64,000 nucleotides of DNA from Brachybacterium massiliense (GCF_900184245.1 NZ_FXXB01000005.1:124001-188000); one strand, 5' to 3'; positions 21,091 through 31,344 are shown, counted from the stretch's first letter. The notes: generated from the sequence alone by a model not told the origin. A program made the numbers and translations.

Positions 21091-21150
21091 TTAGTGTGGT
21101 GGCGCTCCGCACCTCGGCGGAGCGCTCCCGCCATGCCCCGGAGGCCCCCC

Positions 21151-22668
21151 GTGCAGCCCGATACCCGGACCGAGACCCTCGCGCGCCCCGCCCGCAGCCC
21201 CTGGCTCGCTCTCGCGGTGCTCATGCTCCCCGTGCTGCTGGTCTCGGTGGACAACACCGTGCTCGCCTTCGCCCTGCCCGCGATCTCCGAGGCCCTCGCC
21301 CCCACCGGCCAGCAGCTGCTGTGGATCGTGGACATCTACCCGCTCGTGCTCGCGGGGCTGCTCGTGCCGATGGGTTCTCTCAGCGACCGCCTCGGCCGCC
21401 GACGCCTGCTGCTGGTGGGCGGCACGGGGTTCACCCTGGTCTCGGCGCTCGCCGCCTTCTCACCGGACGCGCCCACGCTGATCGCCGCCCGTGCCCTGAT
21501 GGGCGTGTTCGGCGCGATGCTCATGCCTTCGACCCTCTCCCTGATCCGCAACCTCTTCGAGGATCCGACCCAGCGGCGCACCGCCATCGCGATCTGGGCT
21601 GCCGGGTTCTCGGCCGGGGCCGCGCTCGGCCCCGTCGTCGGCGGGCTGCTGCTGGAGAACTTCGCCTGGGGATCGGTGTTCCTCATGGCGGTGCCCGTGA
21701 TGCTGCCACTGCTCCTGCTGGGCCCGGTGCTCATCCCCGAGTCGCGTGATCCGGCGCCCGGGCCGGTGGATCCGCTCAGCGTGCTGCTCGTGCTGCTGGC
21801 GATGGCCCCCTTCGTCTTTGCGATCAAGACCGCCGCCGTGCGCGGGCTCGACCTGACAGTGATCCTCTGCGCAGCGGTCGCCGTCGTGGCGGGTGTCGCT
21901 TTCGTGCGCCGCCAGCTCTCGCGTCCCGAGCCGATGCTCGACGTCTCCCTGTTCACGCGCCCGGTGTTCAGCGGCGCGGTGAGCGCGAACCTGCTCAGCG
22001 TCTTCTCGCTGGTGGGCTTCCTCTACTTCGTCTCCCAGCACCTCCAGCTGGTCAGCGGCCACTCGCCCATGAATGCGGCGCTGCTGCTGGTGCCCGGTCT
22101 GGTCGTGACCATCCTCGCCGGCCTGCTCGCGGTGCGCCTGGTGCGCCGCCTCGCCCCCGCGACCGTGGCGACCCTCGCCCTGCTGCTGAACGCCGTGGCC
22201 TTCGTGATGGTGGCGCTCACCGGCAGTTGGGGCTCCGACCTGATGCTGGTGATCGCCTTCGCGCTCCTCGGGGCCGGGGTGGGCGCGGCAGAGACGATCA
22301 GCAACGATCTCATCCTCTCCGCGGTGCCCGCGCACCGTGCCGGGGCCGCCTCGGCCATCTCCGAGACCGCGTACGAGACGGGCGCCGTGCTCGGCACTGC
22401 CGTGCTCGGCAGCCTGCTGAACCTCGCCTACCGCTCCCGCGTCGAGCTGCCGGCGGAGCTGAGCGATGTCGAGCGCGCCGCGGCCTCCGAGACCCTCGGC
22501 GGCGCGACCGCCGTCGCCGAACGCCTGCCCGAACGGGTCGCCGGCCCGATGCTGGACTCCGCCCACCGCGCCTTCGACTCCGGCGTGGTGGTCACCGGCG
22601 CCATCGGCGCCGTGCTCATGGTGATCGCGGCACTCGTCGCGCACCGGACGCTGCGCGGCGCGCGCTGA
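21151..22668 (+). CDS. MFS multidrug exporter, DHA2 type, TetR-controlled
   Basis: A 505-residue transporter with about 14 membrane helices. VDNTVLAFALPAI is motif D1-like, GSLSDRLGRRRLLLVGG is motif A and LGPVVGGLLLEN is motif C. It belongs to the proton-coupled multidrug export group, in the QacA/Stp/SmvA region of the family. The GTG at 21151 is preferred because GGAGG lies six bases before it; the ATG at 21133 is an in-frame alternative. It is divergent from the TetR gene with a shared operator. A second exporter of the same group is at 15083-16513. Confidence 0.88.
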   Translation: MQPDTRTETLARPARSPWLALAVLMLPVLLVSVDNTVLAFALPAISEALAPTGQQLLWIVDIYPLVLAGLLVPMGSLSDRLGRRRLLLVGGTGFTLVSALAAFSPDAPTLIAARALMGVFGAMLMPSTLSLIRNLFEDPTQRRTAIAIWAAGFSAGAALGPVVGGLLLENFAWGSVFLMAVPVMLPLLLLGPVLIPESRDPAPGPVDPLSVLLVLLAMAPFVFAIKTAAVRGLDLTVILCAAVAVVAGVAFVRRQLSRPEPMLDVSLFTRPVFSGAVSANLLSVFSLVGFLYFVSQHLQLVSGHSPMNAALLLVPGLVVTILAGLLAVRLVRRLAPATVATLALLLNAVAFVMVALTGSWGSDLMLVIAFALLGAGVGAAETISNDLILSAVPAHRAGAASAISETAYETGAVLGTAVLGSLLNLAYRSRVELPAELSDVERAAASETLGGATAVAERLPERVAGPMLDSAHRAFDSGVVVTGAIGAVLMVIAALVAHRTLRGAR

Positions 22669-22929
22669 CGAGGCGTGCGCGTGGGCGGCGGGCGGGGCAC
22701 TGCGGCGTCGAGCACCCCCTGTTCATGCTGTTCGCGCGGGGGAGGCCTGGGTCCGAGGAAGCTCGTGCGCACCAGACCTCTCTTTCTGCGTGCCCGCACG
22801 GCGCTGTCCCGACTCGGGCTATAGGGGCAAGCCGGGCAATACGGGTGCCGGGCGTTTCGTCGCGACGACGGGACGAGCTTCCCGACCGCACGCCCGAACC
22901 GGTACTGAGCTCAGCATCGGGAGGCACAC
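22669..22929. other. Non-coding stretch after the exporter gene
   Basis: About 260 bp with no convincing frame, codon bias or recognised RNA. A CTATAG sits near 22820 and GGGAGG at 22919-22924 precedes the GTG of the degraded gene that follows. I see nothing else in it. Confidence 0.4.
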
Positions 22930-23403
22930 GTGGCACTGCTGCCGCGCACAGCGAGGACGGTCGGGTCCATCGCGCTGGTGATCAGGCAGAGCCTGGCCTT
23001 CCTGAACCCGGCACCGTAACTGTCGGAGTCCGCGCTGCGGCTCACTGTTGTGATCGTCGATGCCTGGATGCTCGCGATCCTGGTCTCCGGTGCGGTCAAT
23101 CCCCGCTTGATTGCCGCGGGCCCGAGATCTGCCCCAGGACGAGGCCGAGGTGCCTGTCCTCGGCGTCGAGTCAGACCTGCTGGATCTGGTGCGCGCGCAG
23201 CGACCGGGCATCGTGCTGTTCGCCGCGGGCTGCTCTGCGAGCGCCGAGGAGTTCCGCCGCGTGGCCTGGGAACTCGAGGGGCTCGATGTGGGCGTCATCG
23301 TGGTCCCCAGGGGCAGAGAGATCTCGGGCGATCGGATCCGGATGAGGCCCGGGGCGGGTCTGCCCCTGGTGCATGCCGATCACGGAGAAGCCTGCCGGAT
23401 AAA
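22930..23403 (+). pseudogene. Remnant of a polyprenyl glycosylphosphotransferase (sugar transferase)
   Basis: A GTG with GGGAGG before it opens a 29-codon frame (ALLPRTARTVGSIALV...NPAP) that stops at 23017-23019. The following bases read, after a frame change, as a membrane segment (LRLTVVIVDAWMLAILVSG). After another change comes DLLDLVRAQRPGIVLFAAG and EEFRRVAWELEGLDVGVIVVP...RIRMRPGAGLPLVH. The last part resembles the central domain of WbaP/WcaJ-type sugar transferases that start polysaccharide synthesis. The catalytic C-terminal domain is missing. It appears to be a decayed gene from a polysaccharide locus. GC falls near its 3' end. Confidence 0.45.
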
Positions 23404-23517
23404 GCGGGAAAAACATGGAAATCGGACATGCGGTTCGGTTCTCATCGCACCAGCGAAGACGCTTGGCCGCGGTGAACCACCCTGCGGCCCTGCTCGGCGA
23501 CGTGCCACCCTGACCCC

Positions 23518-24372
23518 ATGAGCAGCCTCCCCGCCGACAGCCACGTGCACAGCGAGTTCTCCTGGGACACCGGAGGGCCGGATTCCGCCGCACGCGGCAC
23601 GATGGAGGCCACCTGTGCCCGCGCGGTGCGGATCGGGCTGCCCGCCTTGTTCTTCACCGAGCATCTCGATCTCGAGGACGCCTGGTTCACCGATCACGAG
23701 GACTTCGGCGACCACGAGAAGCACCTGGTGGGGGCCGACGGAGTGGTCGCCGTGCCGCGTTTCGACGCGGACGGCTACTTCGAGGCGATCGAGCGCTGCC
23801 GTGCCATGTTCCCGCAGCTGCACATCGGCACCGGGCTTGAGATGGGCCAGCCCCATCTGCGCATGGGCGCCGCCCGCAAGCAGCTGGACCTGACGCGCTT
23901 CGATCGGATCCTCGGCTCCCTGCACACCCTCGAGTTCGAGGGCGGGCGGGCCGAGCCGAACACCCTGTTCCGCCGCCTGCCCGCGGGCGAGGTGCTGCGC
24001 CGCTACCTCGCCGAGATCCCCGCACTGGTCGCGGGGGACGAGCCCTTCGAGATCGTCACCCATCTCGACTATGCCCTGCGGTACTGGCCCGCGGAGGAGG
24101 GCGGGCCCGTCGACCCCCGTGCCTTCGAGGAGGAGTTCCGCGCCGCGATGCGGGCGATCGCGGCCAGCGGACGGGCGCTCGAGATGAACACCCGCCGGCT
24201 CTGGCCGTGGATGCCTCAGTGGTGGGCCGAGGAGGGCGGACGCGCGATCAGCTTCGGCAGTGACGCGCACACCACCTACGCTCTCGCCCACGGCTTCCCC
24301 GAGGCGGTCGCGATGGTCGAGAGCTTCGGGTTCCGTGCCGGCGGCCGTGCCCAGGATCTCTGGCGGCGCTGA
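23518..24372 (+). CDS. PHP-domain phosphoesterase (histidinol-phosphatase-like)
   Basis: A 284-residue metal-dependent phosphatase. DSHVHSEFSWD at residues 7-17 is the first PHP metal motif, FTEHLDLED the second, GLEMG the third, and the C-terminal SFGSDAHTTYALAHGF the last. These give the His/Asp/Glu set for two or three metal ions. The size and motifs fit HisK/HisJ-type histidinol-phosphate phosphatase, the step before histidinol in histidine synthesis. No other his gene is near, so another sugar- or nucleotide-phosphate substrate is possible. A CACCCT box lies 6 nt before the ATG, suggesting a leaderless message. Confidence 0.82.
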   Translation: MSSLPADSHVHSEFSWDTGGPDSAARGTMEATCARAVRIGLPALFFTEHLDLEDAWFTDHEDFGDHEKHLVGADGVVAVPRFDADGYFEAIERCRAMFPQLHIGTGLEMGQPHLRMGAARKQLDLTRFDRILGSLHTLEFEGGRAEPNTLFRRLPAGEVLRRYLAEIPALVAGDEPFEIVTHLDYALRYWPAEEGGPVDPRAFEEEFRAAMRAIAASGRALEMNTRRLWPWMPQWWAEEGGRAISFGSDAHTTYALAHGFPEAVAMVESFGFRAGGRAQDLWRR

Positions 24373-24467
24373 GCAGGGTCTTCTCCGTCTCACGCCAGCC
24401 CGCTCCCCAGGGGGATGAGGGTAGCCTGGGGGCGTCGTGGGGGAATCCTGGGTGGGAACTGAATGAC

Positions 24468-24501
24468 GACAGCGCGCTGAGGTGCGCCCTGTCGCGCTGT
24501 C
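24468..24501. promoter_or_regulatory. 9-bp inverted repeat upstream of the 889-residue membrane protein gene
   Basis: GACAGCGCG and CGCGCTGTC are perfect complements around a 16-nt loop, starting about 90 bp before the next gene. It could be a weak terminator for the PHP gene or a leader structure. Confidence 0.35.
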
Positions 24502-24555
24502 GAGGATCGGGCCCATGACGCTCCGCATCAATTCGACGACACGAAGGGGAACCCC

Positions 24556-27225
24556 ATGACGGTCCCGGGCGACGGGCAGACCCCGCCGACGGATCCGCAC
24601 TCGCAGGATTCGCAGCACTCAGGAGAGCAGCCGCCGCAGGCCCCGCAGTTCGGGTCGCCGGACTCCGCTCCGCAGGCTCCGCAGTTCGGTTCGCCGGACT
24701 CCGCGCCGCAGCCCGCAGCGGCTCCGGCCGCGACGGGCCTGACCGCGGCCGATCTGAGCAAGAAGCTCGGCGCCGCAGGCTTGATCAATCCGCTGCCGTC
24801 GCTGGCAGTGGGCGGAGCGACCTACGCCGGCGGCATCGTCATGGCGATCGTGACCATCGTGCTGGTCGCGGTCGCCGCGATGCTCACCGGCATCGGCAAC
24901 CCCGTGGAAGCCTCGCTCGAGAGCATGGATCTCGGGCCCGAGGAGGCGCTCAGCGGCGTCGCCATGGCGCTGCGCTTCCCCTTCCAGCTGGTCGCTCTCG
25001 CCATGCTCGGCGGCCTGGGCTTCTCGGCCACCATCGAGGGAGTGAGCGCGAGCCTCTCGGTCCGGCTCCTGCCGGCCATGATCACGTTGGTGATGGTGCT
25101 GCTGAGCTTCTACGGCGGGCGCTTCGTGCAGCGTCGTCAGGGTGGCGGGCAGCTGGGCATCTGGGTGTCCGCCGTCGTCGCCGGCTTCGCGGTCGCCCTG
25201 GTCACGGTGCTCGCGGCGCTGATCTTCGCGCAGCCCCTCCCGCTTGGTGACGGCATCACGCTGCGCCTGCATGCCGCGGGCTTCGACTCCTTCTTCGGCG
25301 CGTTCTTCCTGATCGCGATCGCGCACGGTCTCGGCAGGGTCAGCCTGCGGTCCCGCCCCGCTTGGTGGCCCCTGCTCACCGACCTCGCGGCCGGGTTCAA
25401 GCTCGCCACCGTCCATGCCCTGCTCGTCACCGTGGTCGCCTTCCTCGCGATCGCCGTGGTCACCACCATCCAGGCGCTGGTGAACGGCGAGATGCCGCCG
25501 GTGATCTACGTGATCCTGCTGCTGCCGCTGCTGGGCGGCTATGTGCTCTCGTACCTCACGGGCCTGGACATGTTGTCTGCGCTCAGCGCGACCTCCCGCG
25601 GCGCGGGCATGCTCGACTTCCTGGCGGGCGGTCTCTCCGGCAGCGAGTACATCTCTGTCTTCTCGATGCCCTGGTACGCGTGGCTGGGCGCGCTGGTGCT
25701 CATCCCCGTGGGCCTGTGCATCGCCTCGCTGCTGTGGCAGCACCAGCGCCAGGTGGTGCCCGGCAACGTGATCGCGCTCGCGGTCTCGTGGGCGGCGCTC
25801 CCGATCGCCTACTTCATCGGGGCGCTGGCGCTGATGATCCTCGGCGTGGTCTCGATGCAGTTCGCCGTCTCCGGCGGCTTCCTGCAGAACGAGCGCTTCG
25901 GTGCGTCCCTCGGTCTCGCCGCGTGGACGCCGCTGCTCGCGGGCGTCGCCGGTGTGCTCGTGGAGCTGCTCTCCCGTTTCGTGGCACCGCTGGTCGCGCC
26001 CTACCTGCCGGGCAGGGCCCTGTCCTGGTTCCGGCGTCCGCTGGCTCCGGCGGCCGCCGGTGCCACGGTGCCCGGCACCGGTGCCACCTCGGCGACCGCA
26101 GAGGGCGCCCCGGCGGCCGCGGAGTCCGTGCCGGCGCCCGTGCCGATGCATGGTGCCGCTGCGGGTGACGTCCAGCAGCCACCGGCGCCCGTGCCGCTGT
26201 CGCCGGCGGCGCGCAAGCTCCTGATCGGCGGCGGCATCGCCGTCGGCGCCGCACTGGTCCTGGTCACAGGGCTGACGATCACCTTCAACGTTGTCTCGAG
26301 CACCCTGTACTCCCCGGAGAAGCAGGTCGAGCAGTACCTGAGCGCTCTGCAGGAGGGGGACGCCTCCACCGCCGTGGAGATCTCCGCGCCGAACGCGCCC
26401 TCCGCGGAGCAGGCCCTGCTGACCGACGCGATCGCCGGCGCGGCCGGGGAGCGGATCAGCGGGTTCGAGATCACCGGCTCCGAGAGCGACGGGGATGAGG
26501 GATACCTGGTCACCGCACGCGTCACGCAGGACAGCGTGACCACCACGCGCGTCTTCCACGTCGAGCGGGCCGGTCGCGCGGCCCTGGTGTTCCCCGACTG
26601 GCAGATGGGCCAGACCGAGTACGCCTTCCTCAGCATGGAGATCCCCTCCGGCACCACCTCGATCCTGGTCAACGGCCAGGAGGTGGCGGTGGACAGCCTT
26701 GCCGTCGAGGACGGCTTCGCCGTCGCCGCCGTGCTGCCGGGCCAGTACACCGTGGGCCTGCCGGCATCCTCGGAGTTCGTCGACGCCGAGGAGAGCACGG
26801 TCTTCGTCTCAGCAGACCCGGACGAGTGGTACGAGCTGCGCGCCGCCCCGGTCTACACCCTGAACGATTCTGGGCTGACCGAGGTCCAGTCCCAGGTCGA
26901 CGCCGTGATCGACGAGTGCGCCACGTCCCAGGACCCCCTTCCGGGAGACGGGTGCCCCTTCGCATGGGCACCCAGCTGGATGGTCGAGGGCTCCGGCTCC
27001 TGGACCGTCGACTCCTACCCGACGGTGAAGCTCGAGAAGGACTACAGGGGAGAGGGCTGGACCCTGTCCAGTGACGGGGGACTGGGAAAGGCCACGTTCT
27101 CCTACCAGCAGGAGGGCTGGAGCGAGGACGACGAGCCCACCGACGAGACGGTCGCGATGCAATTCCACGTCAGCGGCACCGTGACCCTCGCGGAGGACGG
27201 CACCCTCACCGTGGAGTGCTGGTGA
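24556..27225 (+). CDS. Large polytopic membrane protein with TcaA-like extracytoplasmic C-terminus
   Basis: An 889-residue protein. The first about 60 residues are Pro/Gln/Ser-rich with APQFGSPDS present twice. Residues about 90-490 hold roughly ten membrane helices without a recognised transporter motif. A Pro/Ala-rich loop (about 500-550) leads to a last helix (about 555-580) and an outer domain (about 590-889) paralogous to the 408-residue protein encoded at 16538-17764. Shared landmarks are the NTF2-like start (VEQYLSALQEGDASTAVEIS), VNGQEVAVDSLAVE, LLPGQY-type turns, and DECATSQ...GCPFAWAP. AAGGGG lies before the ATG. A strong hairpin (27261-27307) follows. Its role at the envelope is unknown. 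Confidence 0.7.
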   Translation: MTVPGDGQTPPTDPHSQDSQHSGEQPPQAPQFGSPDSAPQAPQFGSPDSAPQPAAAPAATGLTAADLSKKLGAAGLINPLPSLAVGGATYAGGIVMAIVTIVLVAVAAMLTGIGNPVEASLESMDLGPEEALSGVAMALRFPFQLVALAMLGGLGFSATIEGVSASLSVRLLPAMITLVMVLLSFYGGRFVQRRQGGGQLGIWVSAVVAGFAVALVTVLAALIFAQPLPLGDGITLRLHAAGFDSFFGAFFLIAIAHGLGRVSLRSRPAWWPLLTDLAAGFKLATVHALLVTVVAFLAIAVVTTIQALVNGEMPPVIYVILLLPLLGGYVLSYLTGLDMLSALSATSRGAGMLDFLAGGLSGSEYISVFSMPWYAWLGALVLIPVGLCIASLLWQHQRQVVPGNVIALAVSWAALPIAYFIGALALMILGVVSMQFAVSGGFLQNERFGASLGLAAWTPLLAGVAGVLVELLSRFVAPLVAPYLPGRALSWFRRPLAPAAAGATVPGTGATSATAEGAPAAAESVPAPVPMHGAAAGDVQQPPAPVPLSPAARKLLIGGGIAVGAALVLVTGLTITFNVVSSTLYSPEKQVEQYLSALQEGDASTAVEISAPNAPSAEQALLTDAIAGAAGERISGFEITGSESDGDEGYLVTARVTQDSVTTTRVFHVERAGRAALVFPDWQMGQTEYAFLSMEIPSGTTSILVNGQEVAVDSLAVEDGFAVAAVLPGQYTVGLPASSEFVDAEESTVFVSADPDEWYELRAAPVYTLNDSGLTEVQSQVDAVIDECATSQDPLPGDGCPFAWAPSWMVEGSGSWTVDSYPTVKLEKDYRGEGWTLSSDGGLGKATFSYQQEGWSEDDEPTDETVAMQFHVSGTVTLAEDGTLTVECW

Positions 27226-27260
27226 GCTGACCGCAGTGCCGCGCTGAGCGGCCATGCCGC

Positions 27261-27307
27261 GAAGATCCCGGTCCCGACCCCGCAGAGGCGTCGGGGCCGG
27301 GATCTTC
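27261..27307. terminator. Long hairpin terminator
   Basis: GAAGATCCCGG pairs with CCGGGATCTTC, and the stem continues inward through a T-G wobble into CCCGA/TCGGG. The total is about 17 paired positions with a 13-nt loop. It separates the membrane-protein gene from tdh. Confidence 0.75.
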
Positions 27308-27409
27308 CTCGTCGGGACCGAAGCGGACTCTCCGTGCCCCGATCTCCGATACCTTGGGCCCGGCGCCGCCCCGGTCGGCGCGATCGCACAGTCTCGAGGA
27401 GGAGAGCAG

Positions 27410-28477
27410 ATGCGCGCACTGCGCAAGACGGCGCCCGGAGCGGGCCTGGAGTGGACGACCGTCCCCGAGCCCGGCTGCGGTCCCTGGGACGTGACGGTGA
27501 AGGTGCTGCGCACCGGGATCTGCGGCACCGACCTGCACATCCTGGACTGGGACACCTCCGCGCAGACCATGTGCGACACGGTGCCCTTCACCCCGGGCCA
27601 CGAGTTCTACGGCGAGGTGGTCGAGGTCGGGCAGGAGGTCTCCGACGTGAGGGTGGGCGACCGCATCTCGGGCGAGGGTCACGTGGTGTGCGGCATGTGC
27701 CGCAACTGCCGCGCCGGCCGACGCCAGATGTGCATCCGCACCCGCTCTGTCGGCGTGCAGCGTGACGGTGCCTTCGCCGAGTACGTGACCCTCCCGCACC
27801 AGAACGTGTGGGTGCATGAGTCGGGCGGCGGCGAGGACCTGATCAGCCCCGAGCTCGGAGCCGTCTTCGATCCGCTCGGCAACGCCGTGCACACGGCGCT
27901 CAAGTTCCCCCTGGTGGGGGAGGACGTGCTGATCACAGGCGCCGGCCCGATCGGGCAGATGGCCGCAGCCGTCGCCCGCCACGCCGGGGCCCGCTACATC
28001 ACCATCACCGACATCTCCCCGCAACGCCTGGCGATGGCGGAGGGCTGCGGCGCCGACGTGGTGCTGGACGTGGCGAGCATGAAGGTGCGCGACGCGCAGC
28101 GCCAGCTCGGCATGCGTGAGGGCTTCGACGTGGGCTTGGAGATCTCCGGGCAGGCGCGCGCCCTGCAGGAGATGATCGAGAACATGAACCACGGCGGGCG
28201 CATCGCGCTGCTGGGGCTGCCTGCCCAGCAGTTCGAGATCGACTGGACCATGGTCGTCACCCGCATGCTCACCTTGCAGGGCATCTATGGTCGGGAGATG
28301 TTCGAGACCTGGAACGCGATGTCCGCGATGCTCAGCACCTCCCAGGTGCTGCGCGCTGCGATCGAGCGCACTATCACCGGCGTGCTCCCCGCCGCGGACT
28401 GGCAGCGCGGCTTCGAGATCGCCAAGGCCGGCACCGCCGGCAAGGTCGTGCTGGACTGGAGCACCCTGGACAGCTGA
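27410..28477 (+). CDS. tdh: L-threonine 3-dehydrogenase
   Basis: A 355-residue zinc alcohol-dehydrogenase-family enzyme that oxidises threonine to 2-amino-3-ketobutyrate with NAD+. Catalytic zinc ligands are in GICGTDLHI and [12 protein letters not shown]. The structural zinc site is the four-Cys cluster [16 protein letters not shown] (about residues 93-108). [18 protein letters not shown] binds the nucleotide. The ATG is preceded by AGGAGGAG. The next gene is kbl, whose product cleaves the ketobutyrate, so the pair forms the classic threonine-to-glycine pathway. Confidence 0.94.
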   Translation: MRALRKTAPGAGLEWTTVPEPGCGPWDVTVKVLRTGICGTDLHILDWDTSAQTMCDTVPFTPGHEFYGEVVEVGQEVSDVRVGDRISGEGHVVCGMCRNCRAGRRQMCIRTRSVGVQRDGAFAEYVTLPHQNVWVHESGGGEDLISPELGAVFDPLGNAVHTALKFPLVGEDVLITGAGPIGQMAAAVARHAGARYITITDISPQRLAMAEGCGADVVLDVASMKVRDAQRQLGMREGFDVGLEISGQARALQEMIENMNHGGRIALLGLPAQQFEIDWTMVVTRMLTLQGIYGREMFETWNAMSAMLSTSQVLRAAIERTITGVLPAADWQRGFEIAKAGTAGKVVLDWSTLDS

Positions 28478-28635
28478 CCCCGCGGCACGGGCGCATGCCA
28501 CGGCCACCCGCCGCAGGCCCGCTCGCCGCGGCGCGAGAAGTTCCACCCGGGCGGTACTTTTCTCGTCACCGCACGGGAAACTGCCGCTATCGCCCTCACA
28601 CACCGTTCACCACCTCGCATGGAGAAACCACCACG

Positions 28636-29850
28636 ATGTACACCGATCTCAAGGACCAGCTCACCGCCGAGCTCGAGGCGATCGAGCAGGCCGGCACCTT
28701 CAAGCACGAGCGCGTCATCTCCACCCCGCAGTCGGGCCGCATCACCGCCGGACCTCTCGGCCGGGACGGCGCCGAGGTGCTGAACTTCTGCGCCAACAAC
28801 TACCTGGGCCTGGCCGATCACCCGGAGATCGTCGCCGCGGCGAAGCGGGCGCTGGACGAGCGGGGCTTCGGGATGGCCTCGGTGCGGTTCATCTGCGGCA
28901 CGCAGGATCTTCACCTGCAGCTGGAGCAGGCGCTGTCCGCCTTCCTCGGCACCGAGGACACGATCCTGTTCTCCTCCTGCTTCGACGCGAACGGCGCCGT
29001 GTTCGGCCCGCTGTTCGGCGCGGAGGACGCGATCATCTCCGATGCCCTGAACCACGCCTCGCTGATCGACGGGATCCGACTGTCCAAGGCCGCCCGGTTC
29101 CGCTACCGCAACGCCGACCTCGAGGATCTGCGCACCCAGCTCGAGGCGGCCGCCGCGCTGCATGACGGGAAGGGCGCGCGGCGCACCATCATCGTCACCG
29201 ACGGCGTCTTCTCGATGGACGGCTACCTCGCCCCGCTCGAGGGCATCTGCGACCTCGCCGAGGAGTTCGGGGCGCTGGTGATGGTGGACGATTCGCATGC
29301 GGTGGGCTTCATGGGGGAGACCGGCGCCGGCACGCCGGAGCACTTCGGGGTCTCGGACCGCATCGACATCTACACCGGCACCTTCGGCAAGGCGCTCGGC
29401 GGGGCGAGCGGCGGATACGTCTCGGGCCGCCGCGAGATCGTCGCCATGCTGCGCCAGCAGGGCCGGCCCTACCTGTTCTCCAACTCACTGGCTCCCTCGA
29501 TCGTGGCCGCGACCCTCACCGCGCTCGAGCTGGTCGAGGGCAGCGGCGAGCTGCGCGAGACCCTGTTCCGCAACGCCGAGCTGTTCCGCGCGCGGATGAG
29601 CGAGGAGGGCTTCGACCTGCTTCCGGGCGAGCACGCGATCGTGCCGGTCATGTTCGGGGACGCGGCGCTCGCCGGGAGGATGGCAGATGCCATGCTCGAG
29701 AGGGGCGTGTTCGTCACCGCCTTCTCCTACCCGGTGGTGCCGCAGGGCCAGGCTCGGATCAGGGTGCAGCTCTCCGCCGCGCACACCGAGGAGGACATCG
29801 AGGCCGTGGTCGCGGCGTTCGTCGCCTCCCGCGAGGTCGTCCAGGGCTGA
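28636..29850 (+). CDS. kbl: Glycine C-acetyltransferase (2-amino-3-ketobutyrate CoA ligase)
   Basis: A 404-residue PLP enzyme of the alpha-oxoamine synthase family. It converts 2-amino-3-ketobutyrate and CoA to glycine and acetyl-CoA. The PLP lysine is K252 in [16 protein letters not shown]. The substrate and cofactor loops [15 protein letters not shown] and [10 protein letters not shown] are intact, and the length equals the family norm. The start at 28636 follows GGAGAAA. About 160 bp separate it from tdh, so it may have its own promoter as well as read-through. Together they supply glycine or degrade threonine. Confidence 0.95.
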   Translation: MYTDLKDQLTAELEAIEQAGTFKHERVISTPQSGRITAGPLGRDGAEVLNFCANNYLGLADHPEIVAAAKRALDERGFGMASVRFICGTQDLHLQLEQALSAFLGTEDTILFSSCFDANGAVFGPLFGAEDAIISDALNHASLIDGIRLSKAARFRYRNADLEDLRTQLEAAAALHDGKGARRTIIVTDGVFSMDGYLAPLEGICDLAEEFGALVMVDDSHAVGFMGETGAGTPEHFGVSDRIDIYTGTFGKALGGASGGYVSGRREIVAMLRQQGRPYLFSNSLAPSIVAATLTALELVEGSGELRETLFRNAELFRARMSEEGFDLLPGEHAIVPVMFGDAALAGRMADAMLERGVFVTAFSYPVVPQGQARIRVQLSAAHTEEDIEAVVAAFVASREVVQG

Positions 29851-29877
29851 ATCCAGCCTGTGCGGTGCGGCTCGGCC

Positions 29878-31227
29878 TCAGCCGCCGAGCCGCATCCATG
29901 CGTCGGTGCGCACCCGCAGTCCGAGGCTCACCGCGCGCAGCACCATGAACAGGAAGTTGCAGGCCAGCCACAGCATCGCCAGACCCAGCGGGCCCGCCGG
30001 CATCCACCAGGCCACGAGCGCCGCACCGGGCATGATCGCGAGCGCGATCACCGAGCCGACCTTCGCGAGGTAGGGGGCGTCCCCCGCCCCCATCAGCACC
30101 CCGTCCAGCACGAACACGTACCCGGCGATCGGCTGGGTGATCACCAGCACCCACAGCGCGGCGCGCAGGCTCTCCTGCACCGCGGGATCCGGGGTGAACA
30201 GCTCGGGCAGTACGTAGCTGCCCGCCAGCAGGATCACGGAGACCACCGCGCCGCCCAGCACGCCCCAGAGCATCAGCCTCCGGGTGACGGCGTGGACCGT
30301 GCGCGGATCCGAAGCGCCGAGATAGCGGCCGGTCAGGGCCTGCCCCGCGATCGCGAGCGAGTCCAGAGCGAGGGAGAGCATCGCGAACACGGTCGTGGCC
30401 AGCTGATGAGCGGCGAGCTGCACGTCGCCGAGCCGGGTCGCGACCACCGTCGCGGTGATCACCACGACGCGCAGCCCGAGAGTGCGCACGAACATCGGCA
30501 CCGCGTCCCGGCCCACGGCCACGAGGTTCGAGACGTTCAGCCCGAGCGGGATCTGCTCGTCCAAGGCCCGGCGCACGATCACCCCGAGCAGCACCAGCGC
30601 CATTCCCCACTGGCACACGATGGTGCCGATCGCGGAACCGGCGATGCCGAGGTCGAGCCCGAAGATCAGCACGGCGTTCAGCGGGATGTTCGCCAGCGCC
30701 CCGCCCACCGCCACGATCAGCGGCAGCTTCGCATCCTGCAGCCCCCGCACGAGCCCGGTCGCGGCCTGCACGGCGAGCATCGCGGGCAGTCCCCAGGCGC
30801 TGATCTGCAGGTAGACGAGCCCCTCGGCGAGCACCTCGGGGGAGGGGCCGAAGGCATCCAGCAGCGGCTCACCGGCCAGCAGCAGGCCGAGGGTGGACAG
30901 GACGCCCACGAGCAGCGCGAGCCAGCACGCGTCGATGCCGCGGCTGATCGCCTCGCGATGGCGGCCGGCACCGAAGGCGCGCGCCACGGCGGCGGTGGTG
31001 GAGTAGGCCAGGAAGATCGCCAGGCCCACGATCGTGGTGAGCACCGTGGAGGCCAGGCCCAGTCCGGCCAGCGAGGTGGTCGAGACCCTGGCGATGAAGC
31101 TCGAGTCCACCAGCAGGAACATCGGCTCGGCGATCAGTGCCCCGAGGCTCGGGATCGCCAGGCGCAGGATGTCGCGGTCGACCGTCCGCCGCGCACGCTC
31201 CTCGCGCGGTCCGTCAGCAGCGCTCAT
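29878..31227 (-). CDS. MATE-family efflux transporter (DinF-like)
   Basis: A 449-residue transporter with about twelve membrane helices in two repeats. Family landmarks are LRLAIPSLGALIAEPMFLLVDSSFIA at the start and QAATGLVRGLQDAKLPL in the middle. The paired ALNIPLNA/GSAIGT region is also typical. MATE proteins export cationic drugs and metabolites in exchange for Na+ or H+. It is convergent with kbl (27 bp apart) and divergent from the RND exporter gene, with 231 bp between. No regulator gene is adjacent. Confidence 0.88.
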   Translation of the reverse strand: MSAADGPREERARRTVDRDILRLAIPSLGALIAEPMFLLVDSSFIARVSTTSLAGLGLASTVLTTIVGLAIFLAYSTTAAVARAFGAGRHREAISRGIDACWLALLVGVLSTLGLLLAGEPLLDAFGPSPEVLAEGLVYLQISAWGLPAMLAVQAATGLVRGLQDAKLPLIVAVGGALANIPLNAVLIFGLDLGIAGSAIGTIVCQWGMALVLLGVIVRRALDEQIPLGLNVSNLVAVGRDAVPMFVRTLGLRVVVITATVVATRLGDVQLAAHQLATTVFAMLSLALDSLAIAGQALTGRYLGASDPRTVHAVTRRLMLWGVLGGAVVSVILLAGSYVLPELFTPDPAVQESLRAALWVLVITQPIAGYVFVLDGVLMGAGDAPYLAKVGSVIALAIMPGAALVAWWMPAGPLGLAMLWLACNFLFMVLRAVSLGLRVRTDAWMRLGG

Positions 31228-31330
31228 CGTCGCAGCAGACCTCGCGGGTGCGGGGCGTGAACGGGCCGAGCGGCGGCGCGGGCGGGGAAGGCGGGAAGGG
31301 AGGGCACTCGTCCATTGTGCGACGAGGGTT

Positions 31331-31344
31331 CCGACGTTCGTCGG
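31331..31344. promoter_or_regulatory. Inverted repeat CCGACG-TT-CGTCGG between the MATE and RND genes
   Basis: A 6+6 bp inverted repeat with a 2-bp centre sits in the 231-bp divergent region between two export genes. It could be an operator for either or both. The rest of the region shows no gene. Confidence 0.35.
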
